Shown one piece after another: positions 51,052-60,576 of a stretch of DNA of 64,000 nt. The notes beneath the pieces were generated by a model that was not told the DNA's origin, did no database searches, and saw nothing but the letters and a program-made list of their open reading frames with translations. The first letter of the stretch is position 1. Every line of letters begins with the position of its first letter. The stretch comes from Microcoleus sp. FACHB-68. GTDB taxonomy: Bacteria > Cyanobacteriota > Cyanobacteriia > Cyanobacteriales > Oscillatoriaceae. The position numbers and the translations under genes are program-made. Location: the NCBI RefSeq assembly GCF_014695715.1, contig NZ_JACJOT010000013.1, positions 620,001-684,000 on the forward strand. The letters are read 5' to 3'.

Positions 51052-53103
51052 ATGGAAAACGCCTCCCCCTTGAATAGCCTGCGAACAACACTGTTGCAGC
51101 CAACTTGGTTGGCCATCTTCGCCTCAGTGGGCATCCATGCACTTCTCGCTGTGGGGTGGCCCCTGTTGCCCCTGTCTTCCAAGACAGTGAAGTCGGCCTC
51201 AACAATTAATGTTATCCAATTAACTCCCCAAGAACAGCGCCTCCTGCCGGACTTGTCAAGCAGATCGCAAATTACCCTACCACCGATTCCTTCGCCCATT
51301 AATTCACTGCCACCTCTGCCGGCGCTGCCCGGAGAAGGTGAGCTACCCAAGCTGCCGCCCCTAGATAATCAAGTCACTGCTTATAATTTTCCTCCCCTGC
51401 CGCCGCCGAATGCCTTTCCCAAATTAACCGATCTGCCGCCGCCGATTTCCTTACCAGATTTATATAGCGCCATACCTCCCACTCCCCTCCAAGATTGGTC
51501 AAACCTGACATCCCCCGCCGATATCCCAGATGGGTCAAACCTGCTACAGAACAACAGTGTGCAAGGTTCGCTCGACCAGCGGCAAAAAATGGCCTCTGCA
51601 AACTGGGGTGCCCTGCCGGCACCGCCGCCCTTGACAAATTTCCCTCCCCCTGTAACATCGGGTGGGATATTGCCGAATACGGGTTTGCAGGCAGGACTAT
51701 CGCCCCTTGATCAAATGCTGGCAGCTGATCTACCGGATAACCCGCCAGCAAGGGAAGTTCAACAAAAGGTTGCAGAAACCTTGAAGAAGCGACAGCAGAT
51801 CGCACTACGCCAACAACAGCAGGATCAAGCTGTGCGGAAGACAGATGCGGCTGGGGCAACGGCATTAGCAAAACCAGGCACTCCCAATTCCAGTTCACTC
51901 ACCCCTGAGCAACAACGCAGGGCACAAGAGGAAAGAATTGCGGCGGCAATGATGCGGCAGAGGCAGCAACAGCAACAAGCCGCCGCAACTGCTACCGGCT
52001 CGATTTCAGAGAATGACCAACTGAGGCTGAGGGCGACAGAAGCTTATACCAGCTACGTTGCCAAAGTAAAACAGACAAATCCTGATGCCGTCCCGGCAAG
52101 CCCCCAAGTGCTACAAGCTCGCTATCCGAAAGAGGCCGGTTCACCGCAAAAAGAAGCGGCTGCTTTAGTTGGGGTGACGGTGGATCCCCAAGGCAAAGTT
52201 GTTGAGGTCATGCTGTTAATGAGCACAGGGGATGCAGCTGTGGACAAGGCAGCGCTACAGGCGGCGATGCAGGATGAATACCCACCGAATGAAAAGCCGA
52301 TCGTTTACCAGGTAGTTGTCCAGTTCCAAACCGGCAACTCACCCCAGAATGCAGCACCGGCAACAGAAAAGCCGGCACAAAACCAGCAGCCAACTCCAGA
52401 AAAACCGGCAACAGAAAAGCCGGCACAAAACCAGCAGCCAACTCCAGAAAAACCGGCAACAGAAAAGCCGGCACAAAATCAGCAGCCAACTCCGGAAAAA
52501 CCTGCACCTGAGCTGATCCCCGAACAGCCGCTACCGGCACCCACTCAGCCGGAACAGTCTGCACCCACTCCAGAAAAGCCTGCAGCCGAACAGCTTGAAA
52601 AGCCGCCGACACCAGGCGCAGGAGCATCTGACCTGATCCCCGAACAGCCGGCATCGGCACCAGAAAGTGGGGCACCGGCTCAGAACCCAGATAAGTCAAC
52701 ATCTGCCCCTAAAAAGCCGGCAGTGAATCAGACTTCTAAAGGCTCATCCGCTGTCCCACAACAGCCGGCAGCACCTCCCGCAGAGGCAGCCGCACCGACC
52801 CCCGAAAAGCCGGCAGCGCCTCAAACGGAGGCTACCACACCGGCCCCCGAAAAGCCGGCAGCCACTCCAACAGAGGCTGCCACACCGGCCCCCGAAAAGC
52901 CGGCAGCCACTCCAACAGAGGCTGCCACACCTGCCCCTGAAAAGCCGGCAGCGCCTCAAACGGATGCTCTCACACCGGCAGCCAAACAGCCGGCAGCTAC
53001 TCCAACAGAGGCGGCTACTCCTGCTCCCGAACAGCCGGCACCTGACCTGATTCCCGAAAAGTCCCCGCCGACAAAGGAATCTGCACTTCCCTCACTGCCT
53101 TAA
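51052..53103 (+). CDS. TonB-like protein with central TonB domain and long Pro/Ala/Glu tail
   Basis: A 683-residue protein from ATG 51052 (a GTG at 51031 is an alternative). An N-terminal membrane anchor (LAIFASVGIHALLAVGW) is followed by a proline-rich stretch of about 180 residues, a Gln-rich helical part, and a TonB-C-like domain (about residues 355-440, AAALVGVTVDPQGKVVEV). Unusually, about 245 more residues follow: three copies of a 16-residue unit, then PAPEKPAATPTEA-type repeats. It would sit in the plasma membrane and span the periplasm. No ExbB/ExbD or receptor gene is adjacent, so energy coupling is only inferred. Confidence 0.85.
   Translation: MENASPLNSLRTTLLQPTWLAIFASVGIHALLAVGWPLLPLSSKTVKSASTINVIQLTPQEQRLLPDLSSRSQITLPPIPSPINSLPPLPALPGEGELPKLPPLDNQVTAYNFPPLPPPNAFPKLTDLPPPISLPDLYSAIPPTPLQDWSNLTSPADIPDGSNLLQNNSVQGSLDQRQKMASANWGALPAPPPLTNFPPPVTSGGILPNTGLQAGLSPLDQMLAADLPDNPPAREVQQKVAETLKKRQQIALRQQQQDQAVRKTDAAGATALAKPGTPNSSSLTPEQQRRAQEERIAAAMMRQRQQQQQAAATATGSISENDQLRLRATEAYTSYVAKVKQTNPDAVPASPQVLQARYPKEAGSPQKEAAALVGVTVDPQGKVVEVMLLMSTGDAAVDKAALQAAMQDEYPPNEKPIVYQVVVQFQTGNSPQNAAPATEKPAQNQQPTPEKPATEKPAQNQQPTPEKPATEKPAQNQQPTPEKPAPELIPEQPLPAPTQPEQSAPTPEKPAAEQLEKPPTPGAGASDLIPEQPASAPESGAPAQNPDKSTSAPKKPAVNQTSKGSSAVPQQPAAPPAEAAAPTPEKPAAPQTEATTPAPEKPAATPTEAATPAPEKPAATPTEAATPAPEKPAAPQTDALTPAAKQPAATPTEAATPAPEQPAPDLIPEKSPPTKESALPSLP
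52360..52503 (+). repeat. Three tandem 48-base units
   Basis: Near-identical direct repeats encoding ATEKPAQNQQPTPEKP three times inside the TonB-like gene. Later 45-base-like units occur around 52780-53040. Confidence 0.9.
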
Positions 53104-53155
53104 CTGGAGATTGGCGGAATTAGCTCAACGTATAAGGTTGCAGAATAATAACGCC

Positions 53156-53197
53156 GAGGGAAGCCGAGAAAACTTAAATCTCAGCTTCCCTCTTTTT
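53156..53197 (+). terminator. Rho-independent terminator after the TonB-like gene
   Basis: 14-base arms 53156-53169 and 53179-53192 pair except for one C-A mismatch, followed by TTTTT. It is 50 bases past the stop. Confidence 0.88.
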
Positions 53198-53227
53198 GGT
53201 TCAATTTGGCTGGTTTCAGGAAATGGT

Positions 53228-54001
53228 TTAAACCACACCGGCAAGAACTTTGCGCTCATCTTCAGCGATGGCCAAATTCCGCTGAGCCATCGCCCACTGT
53301 TCTGGGAATTTATCCAGGGTGTAAACCTGCAAGGCATTTTCATAGCAGCTGATGGCTTGCTCTAAATTCTCCAGCCGATCCCCTTGAGGGCGATCACTGT
53401 AAGCCACCGCTAAATTATTTTGGGTGCCGGCCCACACTTCTGGGAAGCTTTCCGGGCTAAACACCGCCGCCGCAATTTCGTAGCCGGTGATAGCAATCTC
53501 TAAATTACTGCCCTTATCACCCATTGGGAATTGCTGAATCAGGTTGCTAAAATTGCCAATCACGCCGGCAAGTCCTTCGCCCTCTTCTTGATCCACCTGC
53601 GGCAGCGTTGACATCGCCCAGCTTTGCAGCAATTGCGCGAAAAATCCATCCAGCTTATCTACATTATTTTGCAGCAGCGGGTAAACCACTTGCGGATCAG
53701 GATTTTCTGAGACGACTTGCAAGATTTCACCCAAGAAATTGAAATACTCCTCTGGACTGGCAGCGGCAGCGGCGGCGTTACCCATCGCCGCATTTAGCTG
53801 AGTTGCGAACTCTTGTAAGAACCCAGCAGCATCGTGATTGCCCTCCTCTGACAGCTTTGCCGACACCATTTGCATCGTTTCCACCAAGCCGGCATCAATC
53901 AAGTCTAGGTTGGCATTTAAGATCTCCAGTTCTTCACCACTCGTACAAGTCATCAGTTCTTCGATCAGCGCCAAGTAAGCTTCAATGCGTTCTTCATTCA
54001 T
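53228..54001 (-). CDS. TPR-like helical protein
   Basis: A 257-residue all-helical, acidic protein. The N-terminal half (EERIEAYLALIEELMTC...FLQEFATQLNAAMG) resembles the N-terminal region of cyanobacterial TPR/CHAT proteins; the C-terminal part has two TPR-like units (EAISCYENALQVY). No protease or CHAT domain is present. It may be a truncated or stand-alone relative that binds partners. ATG 54001 is the only plausible start. Confidence 0.75.
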   Translation of the reverse strand: MNEERIEAYLALIEELMTCTSGEELEILNANLDLIDAGLVETMQMVSAKLSEEGNHDAAGFLQEFATQLNAAMGNAAAAAASPEEYFNFLGEILQVVSENPDPQVVYPLLQNNVDKLDGFFAQLLQSWAMSTLPQVDQEEGEGLAGVIGNFSNLIQQFPMGDKGSNLEIAITGYEIAAAVFSPESFPEVWAGTQNNLAVAYSDRPQGDRLENLEQAISCYENALQVYTLDKFPEQWAMAQRNLAIAEDERKVLAGVV

Positions 54002-54364
54002 AGGGTTTATAGGCTTAGATTTGATTTTTTTCTTGAATCGCTCCCTTCCCAGAAGAAGATTATCGCTATCTCAGCATTTTCCTCTGCTGCCCGATGGGTA
54101 TTCTTAAAGTGGGAAGCGAGTAAACCTTTTAAATCTTAACGTTTATACTTTTGCTGCCGGCGGGATGCACACCGGCAGGAGTTTTGCTGAGGACCCTATC
54201 CGCCCGAAACCCTTTTCCTGCAACGGTTACAATGGCCGGCAGGCGTCTCCCTCACTGATTAGCAATTCCTCTCAAAGCCCCTGTGAGCTAAAGTTTCTTC
54301 CAATTATCCATTGCAGGGAGTTCCTTATTGCACAAAGCTTTGCTATGATAGCAAAGCGCATCAT
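54002..54364. other. Intergenic upstream of tRNA-Leu
   Basis: About 360 bases. It should hold the promoters of the leftward TPR gene and the rightward tRNA. No gene is supported; a 78-codon frame overlapping the tRNA is spurious. Confidence 0.4.
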
Positions 54365-54446
54365 GCGGATGTGGCGAAATTGGCAGACGCGCCAGATTTA
54401 GGTTCTGGTTCCGCAAGGAGTGAAGGTTCAAGTCCTTTCATCCGCA
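54365..54446 (+). tRNA. tRNA-Leu (anticodon UAG)
   Basis: An 82-base cloverleaf: acceptor arms GCGGATG (54365-54371) and CATCCGC (54439-54445), discriminator A; D-loop with GGC; anticodon stem CCAGA / TCTGG around loop TTTAGGT, giving TAG; a long variable arm (typical of leucine tRNAs); and TTCAAGT T-loop. The CCA end is not encoded. Confidence 0.95.
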
Positions 54447-54474
54447 TTAGAAGCCGGTTGTAAGCCGGTTCAAG

Positions 54475-55422
54475 CTAAAACTTACAAATCGACTCAGGTT
54501 GAACCGGGCAAGCTTGTTCAGAAATTCGGTTTTGGCGCAGATTAACCGTTGTTAGTTTCGTTAAAGATTTCAAAGCGGTAATATTTTTAACTTGATTGGA
54601 ATTCAAGTTCAGTTCAGTTAAATTCGTGAGAAATTGCAAAGCCTCGATTTCTCTAATTTTATTGACGCTAAGATAAAGAATCGTTAAGTTAGTCAATCCT
54701 TGCAAAGCACTAATATCTCTGATTTGATTGCCGCTCAGAAAAAGAGCAGTTAAGTTTTCTAGCGATTTCAGCGGGTTGAGATCCCTAATTTGATTGCCGC
54801 TGAGATAGAGTCCGGTTAAATTTGTCAGAGATTGTAAGGAACTGATATCAGAAATTTGATTAAAATCTAGAGATAATGTCTTTAACTTAGTCAGAGATTT
54901 CAGCGACGTAATATCTGATATCTGATTATGACTGAGAGAAAGATAAGTGAGTTCAGTTAAAGAGTGCAGGGGGGTGAGATCGGAAATTTTATTTTCGTAC
55001 AGGTCTAGATGAGTGAGATTCGTTAAAGATTGCAGAGGTGTAAGATCGGAAATTTGATTATAGCTGAGATATAAATTCGTTAAATTAGTCAGGGATTGTA
55101 AGGGGCTAAGATTAGAAATTTGCTGACTTTTAAGGATAAGAATAGTCTGTCTTGAAAGTTGCTTGTTTGCAACATCACAATCAGAAGTGCCGGCTTCTTT
55201 TAACAGCACCTCAACCGTATGTTTGACATCGGCAGAAAGATTGGCTTGATTGGAACACCAATCAGCAAACGTTTTGAACATCGTTGCCGGCACCCCTTGA
55301 CCCGAAGAAGCCGGCAGCCTGTAAACTTCTAAAGAGAGCGTTATAGCAATACTGACAGAAACGACTGTTTGAAAGATTTTTGCGCGAACCGAGTTATTTT
55401 TGCCTAAAATTTTCAGTAACAT
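54475..55422 (-). CDS. Leucine-rich repeat protein
   Basis: A 315-residue protein with nine consecutive 22-residue leucine-rich repeats of the internalin type (LTNLTNLYLSYNQISDLTPL-like), from about residue 100 to 300. The N-terminus has a hydrophobic segment (IFQTVVSVSIAITLSLEVY) that could be a signal or anchor. Between them lies a cysteine-containing cap region. Probably a surface or periplasmic binding protein; the partner is unknown. It converges with, and lies just after, tRNA-Leu. Confidence 0.9.
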   Translation of the reverse strand: MLLKILGKNNSVRAKIFQTVVSVSIAITLSLEVYRLPASSGQGVPATMFKTFADWCSNQANLSADVKHTVEVLLKEAGTSDCDVANKQLSRQTILILKSQQISNLSPLQSLTNLTNLYLSYNQISDLTPLQSLTNLTHLDLYENKISDLTPLHSLTELTYLSLSHNQISDITSLKSLTKLKTLSLDFNQISDISSLQSLTNLTGLYLSGNQIRDLNPLKSLENLTALFLSGNQIRDISALQGLTNLTILYLSVNKIREIEALQFLTNLTELNLNSNQVKNITALKSLTKLTTVNLRQNRISEQACPVQPESICKF

Positions 55423-55455
55423 TCTCTTACTTTACACAGGAGTCACGATCAGGTT

Positions 55456-55911
55456 ATGACAATCGAACAACTATTCACCGGCGCTAATTTATTCGTCTTA
55501 CCCTTTTGGACATTAATGATTTTATTGCCCAACTGGGGGATCACCCGAAAGATTATGCAATCCCTCATACCTTTTGTGCTCTTAGCCGCGCTGTACTTAT
55601 TTTTGCTCAGCGGCACCATCACATCTGAATCTGCTCAAGCATTATCCAATCCAAAATTAGCAGATATCGCCCGCTTCTTCGCTGAAGAAAGAGCCGCAGC
55701 AACCGGCTGGATACATTTTCTAGTAATGGATCTATTTGTCGGTCGTTGGATCTACCTAGAAGGACAACGCACCGGCACCTGGACAATTCATTCTATCGCC
55801 CTCTGCTTATTTGCCGGCCCATTAGGCTTACTCTCCCATATTGTCACCGCTTGGGTGAGTCAGAAATTCTTCCCCCAACCTGAAACAGAACCAACACCAA
55901 CAACACCCTAA
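55456..55911 (+). CDS. ABA4-like membrane protein (DUF4281)
   Basis: A 151-residue membrane protein with four hydrophobic segments, of the ABA4 / DUF4281 family. Plant ABA4 is needed for neoxanthin formation; cyanobacterial homologues are not well studied, and a carotenoid or quinone role is only inference. Conserved-looking WIHFLVMDLFVGRW matches the family core. It is divergent from the LRR gene, 33 bases apart. Confidence 0.88.
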   Translation: MTIEQLFTGANLFVLPFWTLMILLPNWGITRKIMQSLIPFVLLAALYLFLLSGTITSESAQALSNPKLADIARFFAEERAAATGWIHFLVMDLFVGRWIYLEGQRTGTWTIHSIALCLFAGPLGLLSHIVTAWVSQKFFPQPETEPTPTTP

Positions 55912-56088
55912 CCCCATTTTAGAGAGATTGCACCGAAACAAAACGAACAAGAACCGCTCTTTGTCACCAAACTCTTGGCAAAAATCATCCTAAAAAAAAC
56001 AACTGAACCTAGGTAAATACAGATAACCCATCTGTGTTTATCTGTGTTTATCTGTGGTTAAAAAATCTTAAAAATTCCAATAAACAGC

Positions 56089-56700
56089 TTAAACACTCCC
56101 ATCCGTAGAACTCACCGGCTCAAACTCTAAAGGCGAACACTTTTCCGGTTTCCCAAAGATATGAAAACTCACCGCCGGCTCATCACCTAAAGCTTCAACA
56201 CAATGAATCACATTAGACGTAAAACCGAGAATATCCCCACCCTCCAAAATGCGTTCACCAACCCGTTGAACTCGATTTGGAAATTCAGCCTCCCCGGTTC
56301 TTTGCCAAAACGTATTTTTCTCTTGGCCACTAATTAGCGCCACCACCGCCCAAGTCCCATGATGGTGAATCGCCGAAACTTTTCCAGGTAGCCACGATAC
56401 AATCTGCACGCACAGCGGAAAATTTGGCTCCTCATAAAGCTTTAAAACCGACCATCCCGTTTCCGGTGAAGGTTCAAGATAAGCACATTGCAGCCAATAG
56501 GAACTTGTGAGCAACCGGCGCACCAATGGGCGAATTGCTTGGAGACGCCGGCGATCTTCCTGTACTTCCAACAGAATATCTTCCACCTCTGTTAGAAACC
56601 GATAGAGCCGGTAAGTGCTGGTTGGCCACTCACTCTCGCTCAGCAACACACAAGCTTGACACTGCCCGCTATCGGTGACTAACCAATCATGACTTTCCAT
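56089..56700 (-). CDS. Cupin protein, cysteine dioxygenase family
   Basis: A 203-residue single cupin. HHHGTWAV supplies two metal-binding histidines and NVIHCVEALG the third, as in iron-dependent cysteine dioxygenase. Substrate may be cysteine or another thiol. It is divergent from a flavoprotein disulfide reductase gene, so a shared regulatory region (56701-56824) is likely. Confidence 0.82.
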   Translation of the reverse strand: MESHDWLVTDSGQCQACVLLSESEWPTSTYRLYRFLTEVEDILLEVQEDRRRLQAIRPLVRRLLTSSYWLQCAYLEPSPETGWSVLKLYEEPNFPLCVQIVSWLPGKVSAIHHHGTWAVVALISGQEKNTFWQRTGEAEFPNRVQRVGERILEGGDILGFTSNVIHCVEALGDEPAVSFHIFGKPEKCSPLEFEPVSSTDGSV

Positions 56701-56824
56701 AAAAAGGCAAAACTTAAAAATATCGGTGCAGCAAATATTACTGAACCGAATCGCTCAATCAGCTTTAACTGCATCCCAAGCTAAGCTAAAGTTACGACGC
56801 AACACGGGAATAACAGGTGAAATC

Positions 56825-58249
56825 GTGGCAGTTGAATACGATTTAGTCATCATCGGCGGTGGATCTGGAGGTTTAGTCGTCGCCAGTGCGGCAGCGCAAC
56901 TGAAAGCAAAAGTAGCTTTGGTAGAACGGGATCGTTTGGGAGGCGACTGTCTCTGGGTGGGTTGCGTACCCAGCAAATCCCTGATCCATGCCTCTCGTAT
57001 CGCCTGGGAAGTCAAAAATGCTGAGCGTTTTGGTATTTCCTGCCAAGATCCCCAAATTGATTTTGCCAAAGCCAACCGGCACGTTCAGCGCGTCATCTCT
57101 ACTATTGAACCCAATGACTCACCGGCACGATTTGAAAGCTTAGGCGTTGAAGTCATCTTTGGATCGGGCCAATTCCTTGACCGGCAGACTTTTGAGGTAA
57201 ATGGCCGAAAACTTTGCGCTAGAGCATTTGTGATCGCCACCGGCTCAAAACCGGCACTTCTCCCTGTACCGGGACTGCAACAAGCCGGTTATCTCACCAA
57301 CGAGCAAGTTTTCTCTGTGCAACAGCGTCCCAAATCTCTTGCGGTTATTGGTGGGGGGCCAATTGGCTGCGAGTTGGGTCAAGCATTCTCCCGCTTAGGT
57401 TCGCAGGTAACGCTGATCGCCAGCAAGGATCGCATTTTACCTAAAGAAGACCCGGAAGCTGCGGCTGTGGTGCAAGCTCAGTTTGAATCTGAAGGCATTC
57501 GAGTGCTAACGAACACACGAGTAGATCGGGTGGAAGTGGTTGAGGGTCAAAAACTTCTCTGGGCGGGAAACCAGAAAATTGTCGCGGATGAAATTTTGGT
57601 TGCTGCCGGTCGAGTTGCGAATGTAGAATCTCTTAACTTAGAAGCTGCCGGTGTGGAAGCCGGTAAACAGGGAATTCAGGTAAACGGCAAACTGCAAACA
57701 ACCAATCCCCGCATTTATGCCTGTGGGGACGTGATCGGCGGCTACCAGTTCACCCACGTTGCCAGCTATGAAGCCAGTGTGGTGCTGAAAAATGCCTTAT
57801 TCTTTCCCATAACTAAAGCGAATTATCGGGTGATTCCCTGGGCCACCTTTACCGATCCCGAACTTGCTAGAGTCGGATTAACAGAGGAAGCGGCGAGAAA
57901 TCGTTACGGGGATCGCATTGAGGTACTTAAACAGGAATTTGCCTCTGTAGATCGCGCTCAAGCAGAGGCAGCGACAGTGGGGTTTGCTAAAATTATTACT
58001 AAGGGTAACGGAGAAATTCTCGGCGCTCATATTGTTGGCCCATCTGCCGGCGAGTTAATTCACGAGGTCGTTTTGGCGATGTCCAACCGGCTCAAGGTAT
58101 CGGCCCTCACCGGCATGATTCACATCTACCCCACCCTGGCAGAAGTTAACAGTAAAGCGGCTTTGCAGCTCACCAAGCAAAAATATGCCAAAAATAGCCG
58201 GTTGCAGAGCATTCTAGAGAAGTTCTTCCAATTGCGTCGATCCTTGTGA
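56825..58249 (+). CDS. FAD-dependent pyridine nucleotide-disulfide oxidoreductase (mercuric reductase-like)
   Basis: A 474-residue class I flavoprotein. FAD loop IIGGGSGG near the N-terminus, redox disulfide CLWVGC (in LGGDCLWVGCVPSK), NAD(P) loop VIGGGPIGCELGQ, FAD loop YACGDVIGG, and the C-terminal dimer interface with HIYPTLAEV. The sequence resembles mercuric reductase or soluble dihydrolipoamide-dehydrogenase-like enzymes; no heavy-metal-associated domain is present. Substrate unknown. I start at GTG 56825 with AGGTG upstream; a GTG at 56726 would add 33 residues. Confidence 0.92.
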   Translation: MAVEYDLVIIGGGSGGLVVASAAAQLKAKVALVERDRLGGDCLWVGCVPSKSLIHASRIAWEVKNAERFGISCQDPQIDFAKANRHVQRVISTIEPNDSPARFESLGVEVIFGSGQFLDRQTFEVNGRKLCARAFVIATGSKPALLPVPGLQQAGYLTNEQVFSVQQRPKSLAVIGGGPIGCELGQAFSRLGSQVTLIASKDRILPKEDPEAAAVVQAQFESEGIRVLTNTRVDRVEVVEGQKLLWAGNQKIVADEILVAAGRVANVESLNLEAAGVEAGKQGIQVNGKLQTTNPRIYACGDVIGGYQFTHVASYEASVVLKNALFFPITKANYRVIPWATFTDPELARVGLTEEAARNRYGDRIEVLKQEFASVDRAQAEAATVGFAKIITKGNGEILGAHIVGPSAGELIHEVVLAMSNRLKVSALTGMIHIYPTLAEVNSKAALQLTKQKYAKNSRLQSILEKFFQLRRSL

Positions 58250-58557
58250 GCAGACCGAGCAAAAACACATTTCTCCTTTTTTGTCTGCTACTCTTTCACG
58301 CTTCAATTTTTTTACGCTCGCGCTGCCGCACTGCCTGCTCACTAGCCACCGATCTCATCCATTCGTTCCGATTAGTGAGCTAGATCACATAATTTTCATA
58401 CCTATATCACCCTTCCTCAATAACTAGAATCACTCTTCCGGTAGATGATTGTCACATAATTTTAATGAATCGGTCACTGCCGGTGGGGGAAAAATGCCCC
58501 ATACTAGAAATATGAAGATTTGTTTATGGCACCCAACAGTCCTAGGAGGGACTTGCC
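58250..58557. other. Intergenic after the flavoprotein gene
   Basis: About 308 bases. An 8-bp inverted repeat, GCTCACTA (58337-58344) and TAGTGAGC (58373-58380), may form an end-of-transcript hairpin without T-tract. The right part should carry the promoter of the following gene; no operator was recognised. Confidence 0.4.
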
Positions 58558-58950
58558 ATGCTCTCAAGACCCAGTTTCGATGATCGAACTCTGGCTGAAT
58601 CCTTTTACCAAGCGTTACTAGATCGCTTCTGTGATTCTTTTGATGGTTCCACTCGCACCCTGTTAGATAATTGCACTTTTGGTATTGCCCCCAGTCAAAC
58701 TGGCGTGAAAACCTTTTTCATCTTGGCTCCTTCCCTAGACGTGGCAAAGCAACTAGCCGAAAGCATCGGTAGCATCATCACTCAAGTCACAAACCTCATG
58801 CCTGGAGTCGCCCAGACAGCTATCTGCGTAGTCCCGGCTGATACTCAAGCAGAAGATTCTGCCGCTTCAAACGACTTAGGGCAATTTCCACCTAAGTTTA
58901 TGATGGGTAAAATTTTCTCCCACCCATCCGAGGTTGGAAGTGCAAGTTAG
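58558..58950 (+). CDS. Unknown small soluble protein
   Basis: A 130-residue protein with an excellent ribosome binding site (AGGAGGG, about nine bases before ATG). Helix-rich N-terminus (LAESFYQALLDRFCDSF) and a central segment KTFFILAPSLDVAKQLAESIGSIITQV. The C-terminus is disordered. I do not recognise the family. A terminator-like hairpin follows at 59001-59023. Confidence 0.75.
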   Translation: MLSRPSFDDRTLAESFYQALLDRFCDSFDGSTRTLLDNCTFGIAPSQTGVKTFFILAPSLDVAKQLAESIGSIITQVTNLMPGVAQTAICVVPADTQAEDSAASNDLGQFPPKFMMGKIFSHPSEVGSAS

Positions 58951-59000
58951 CAAATATTTTGTTCGCCCCTGCGACATCTAATTATGACCTGCTGTGTGAG

Positions 59001-59023
59001 AGCCTGCTTTTGTGGGCTTTTTT
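59001..59023 (+). terminator. Terminator after the unknown gene at 58558
   Basis: Short stem AGCC (59001-59004) / GGCT (59015-59018) followed by TTTTTT. Moderate strength. Confidence 0.6.
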
Positions 59024-59555
59024 AATGGGGATCACGCTGTGCCAAGGGAAAGGGCTACGATGTTTCTGCCGGCAGCCTAGTGCGCCTCCCGATCAAGACG
59101 AACGCTCCCCAAACCAATTGTTAAGTTTTTTTGCGTCTAATGCCTGAACAACTAACCACTGGTAGCGAACAACTGATATTATTTCTCCGGGAGCCGCTCC
59201 ATGCACTGGGAGTCCAGGTGACCAAGCAACAAAAGCAAAAAAAAGCTTGACAAAAGCGGCTAGTAGGTATTTAGTTTTGAGTTTTGATGCGGCTTGGCGT
59301 GATCGGCAATACAGTCGGCCAGATCGGAGCATTCCAATGTGGTCAGTTTTGCCGGTACAAACTTTTCCCCAAATAAAAGATAGCTGACATTAAAGTGCGA
59401 AGGGACTTTTTTTGTTCAAGCGACTGTGTTAGAAAAGTGTGAGTTGGATTGATACTAAGTTGTTTCCTCAGTTAGGATTAGCCAGATAAGGATGAAAATC
59501 ATTCGCCAAAGTCTCAAAATAAAATTATGCGAGCGTAACTTAGTATCAGGCTTTT
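59024..59555. other. Intergenic upstream of the partner-switching module
   Basis: About 530 bases with short frames of no recognisable product. It should hold the module's promoter, close to 59556. Confidence 0.4.
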
Positions 59556-60554
59556 ATGGTTAGCCAACCCCCAGACGCAGACTTTCGGGTTATAGTCACC
59601 AACGAAATTCCCTTGGTTCAGCTGCCTGCTCGCCTAAGCGTGCTAGAAGCAGTTGCCTTTAAGCAAACCTGCCAACAGCTTTGCCAGCAAAGCCCCGTTC
59701 CCAGCAAAATCATCCTTGATTTTAGCCAAACCCACTTTATGGACAGTAGTGGGGTTGGGGCTTTGGTCAATAATGTGCGAATCACCCAACAGCAGGGAAT
59801 TGAATTGATCCTGCAAACTGTCCAGCCCCAAGTTATGGCAGTCCTGTCCATAACTGGACTCGATCAAGTTTTAAAAATTGAACCCGCAACGGAAACGCCG
59901 ACACCCAGTAGCGCCCGTCGCGTCCAAAATCAGCTACCAACGACCCATCCCTCCGTGCGCTCGTGGGTCAAACGCTTGATAGACGTGGTGGGGGCTTTGG
60001 TGGGTTTGGTTTTGACGGCAATTTTGCTGATTCCCATTGGGATTGCCATCAAACTGGACGATCCTGGCCCAATTTTCTTCAGTCAAATCCGCTGCGGTTG
60101 GATGGGCCGGCGATTTCGGCTGTGGAAACTGCGCTCAATGTGCGTCAATGCAGAAGCGCTGAAATCGCAAGTGGTTAACCAAGTAGAAGGCCCATTGTTT
60201 AAAAACGACAATGATCCCCGGATCACGCGAGTAGGCCGGTTTCTGCGGCGAACCAGTTTGGATGAGCTGCCGCAGTTTTGGAACGTCCTTAGAGGCGAAA
60301 TGAGTTTAGTTGGCACCCGGCCTCCAACCCCGGATGAAGTAGAGCGTTACGAAGTGCCAGAATGGCAACGCTTAGATGTCAAACCCGGCATGACCGGCGA
60401 ATGGCAAGTAAAGGGCCGGTCTCGCATCAGCAAATTTGAGGACGTGATCCGTCTGGATTTGCAATATCAAAAAAATTGGAGCCTTATCTATGACTTAAAA
60501 TTAATTCTTCAAACTGTTCTAGTCCTGTTTAATAAAAACAGCGGTGCGATGTGA
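59556..60554 (+). CDS. STAS domain fused to exopolysaccharide-initiating sugar transferase
   Basis: A 332-residue fusion. Residues about 10-110 are a STAS (anti-sigma-antagonist) domain with FMDSSGVGAL; Ser64 aligns with the phosphorylated Ser of SpoIIAA. After a linker (about 110-135), residues about 135-330 are a polyprenyl-phosphate hexose-1-phosphate transferase: membrane hairpin (GALVGLVLTAILLIPIGIAI), FRLWKLRSM, DELPQFWNVLRGEMSLVG and a TGEWQV segment. It would start polysaccharide assembly at the inner membrane, with the STAS part regulating it. The GTG of the downstream frame overlaps its TGA by four bases. Confidence 0.92.
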   Translation: MVSQPPDADFRVIVTNEIPLVQLPARLSVLEAVAFKQTCQQLCQQSPVPSKIILDFSQTHFMDSSGVGALVNNVRITQQQGIELILQTVQPQVMAVLSITGLDQVLKIEPATETPTPSSARRVQNQLPTTHPSVRSWVKRLIDVVGALVGLVLTAILLIPIGIAIKLDDPGPIFFSQIRCGWMGRRFRLWKLRSMCVNAEALKSQVVNQVEGPLFKNDNDPRITRVGRFLRRTSLDELPQFWNVLRGEMSLVGTRPPTPDEVERYEVPEWQRLDVKPGMTGEWQVKGRSRISKFEDVIRLDLQYQKNWSLIYDLKLILQTVLVLFNKNSGAM

Positions 60555-60576
60555 GTGAAGACTTTAGAATTAAGAA

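Noticed and set aside
54165-54401. A 78-codon frame that runs into the tRNA
   Set aside because: It overlaps tRNA-Leu; the tRNA is certain and the frame has no similarity.
59093-59332. A 79-codon minus-strand frame in the gap before the STAS-transferase gene
   Set aside because: No recognisable product and poor start; treated as intergenic.
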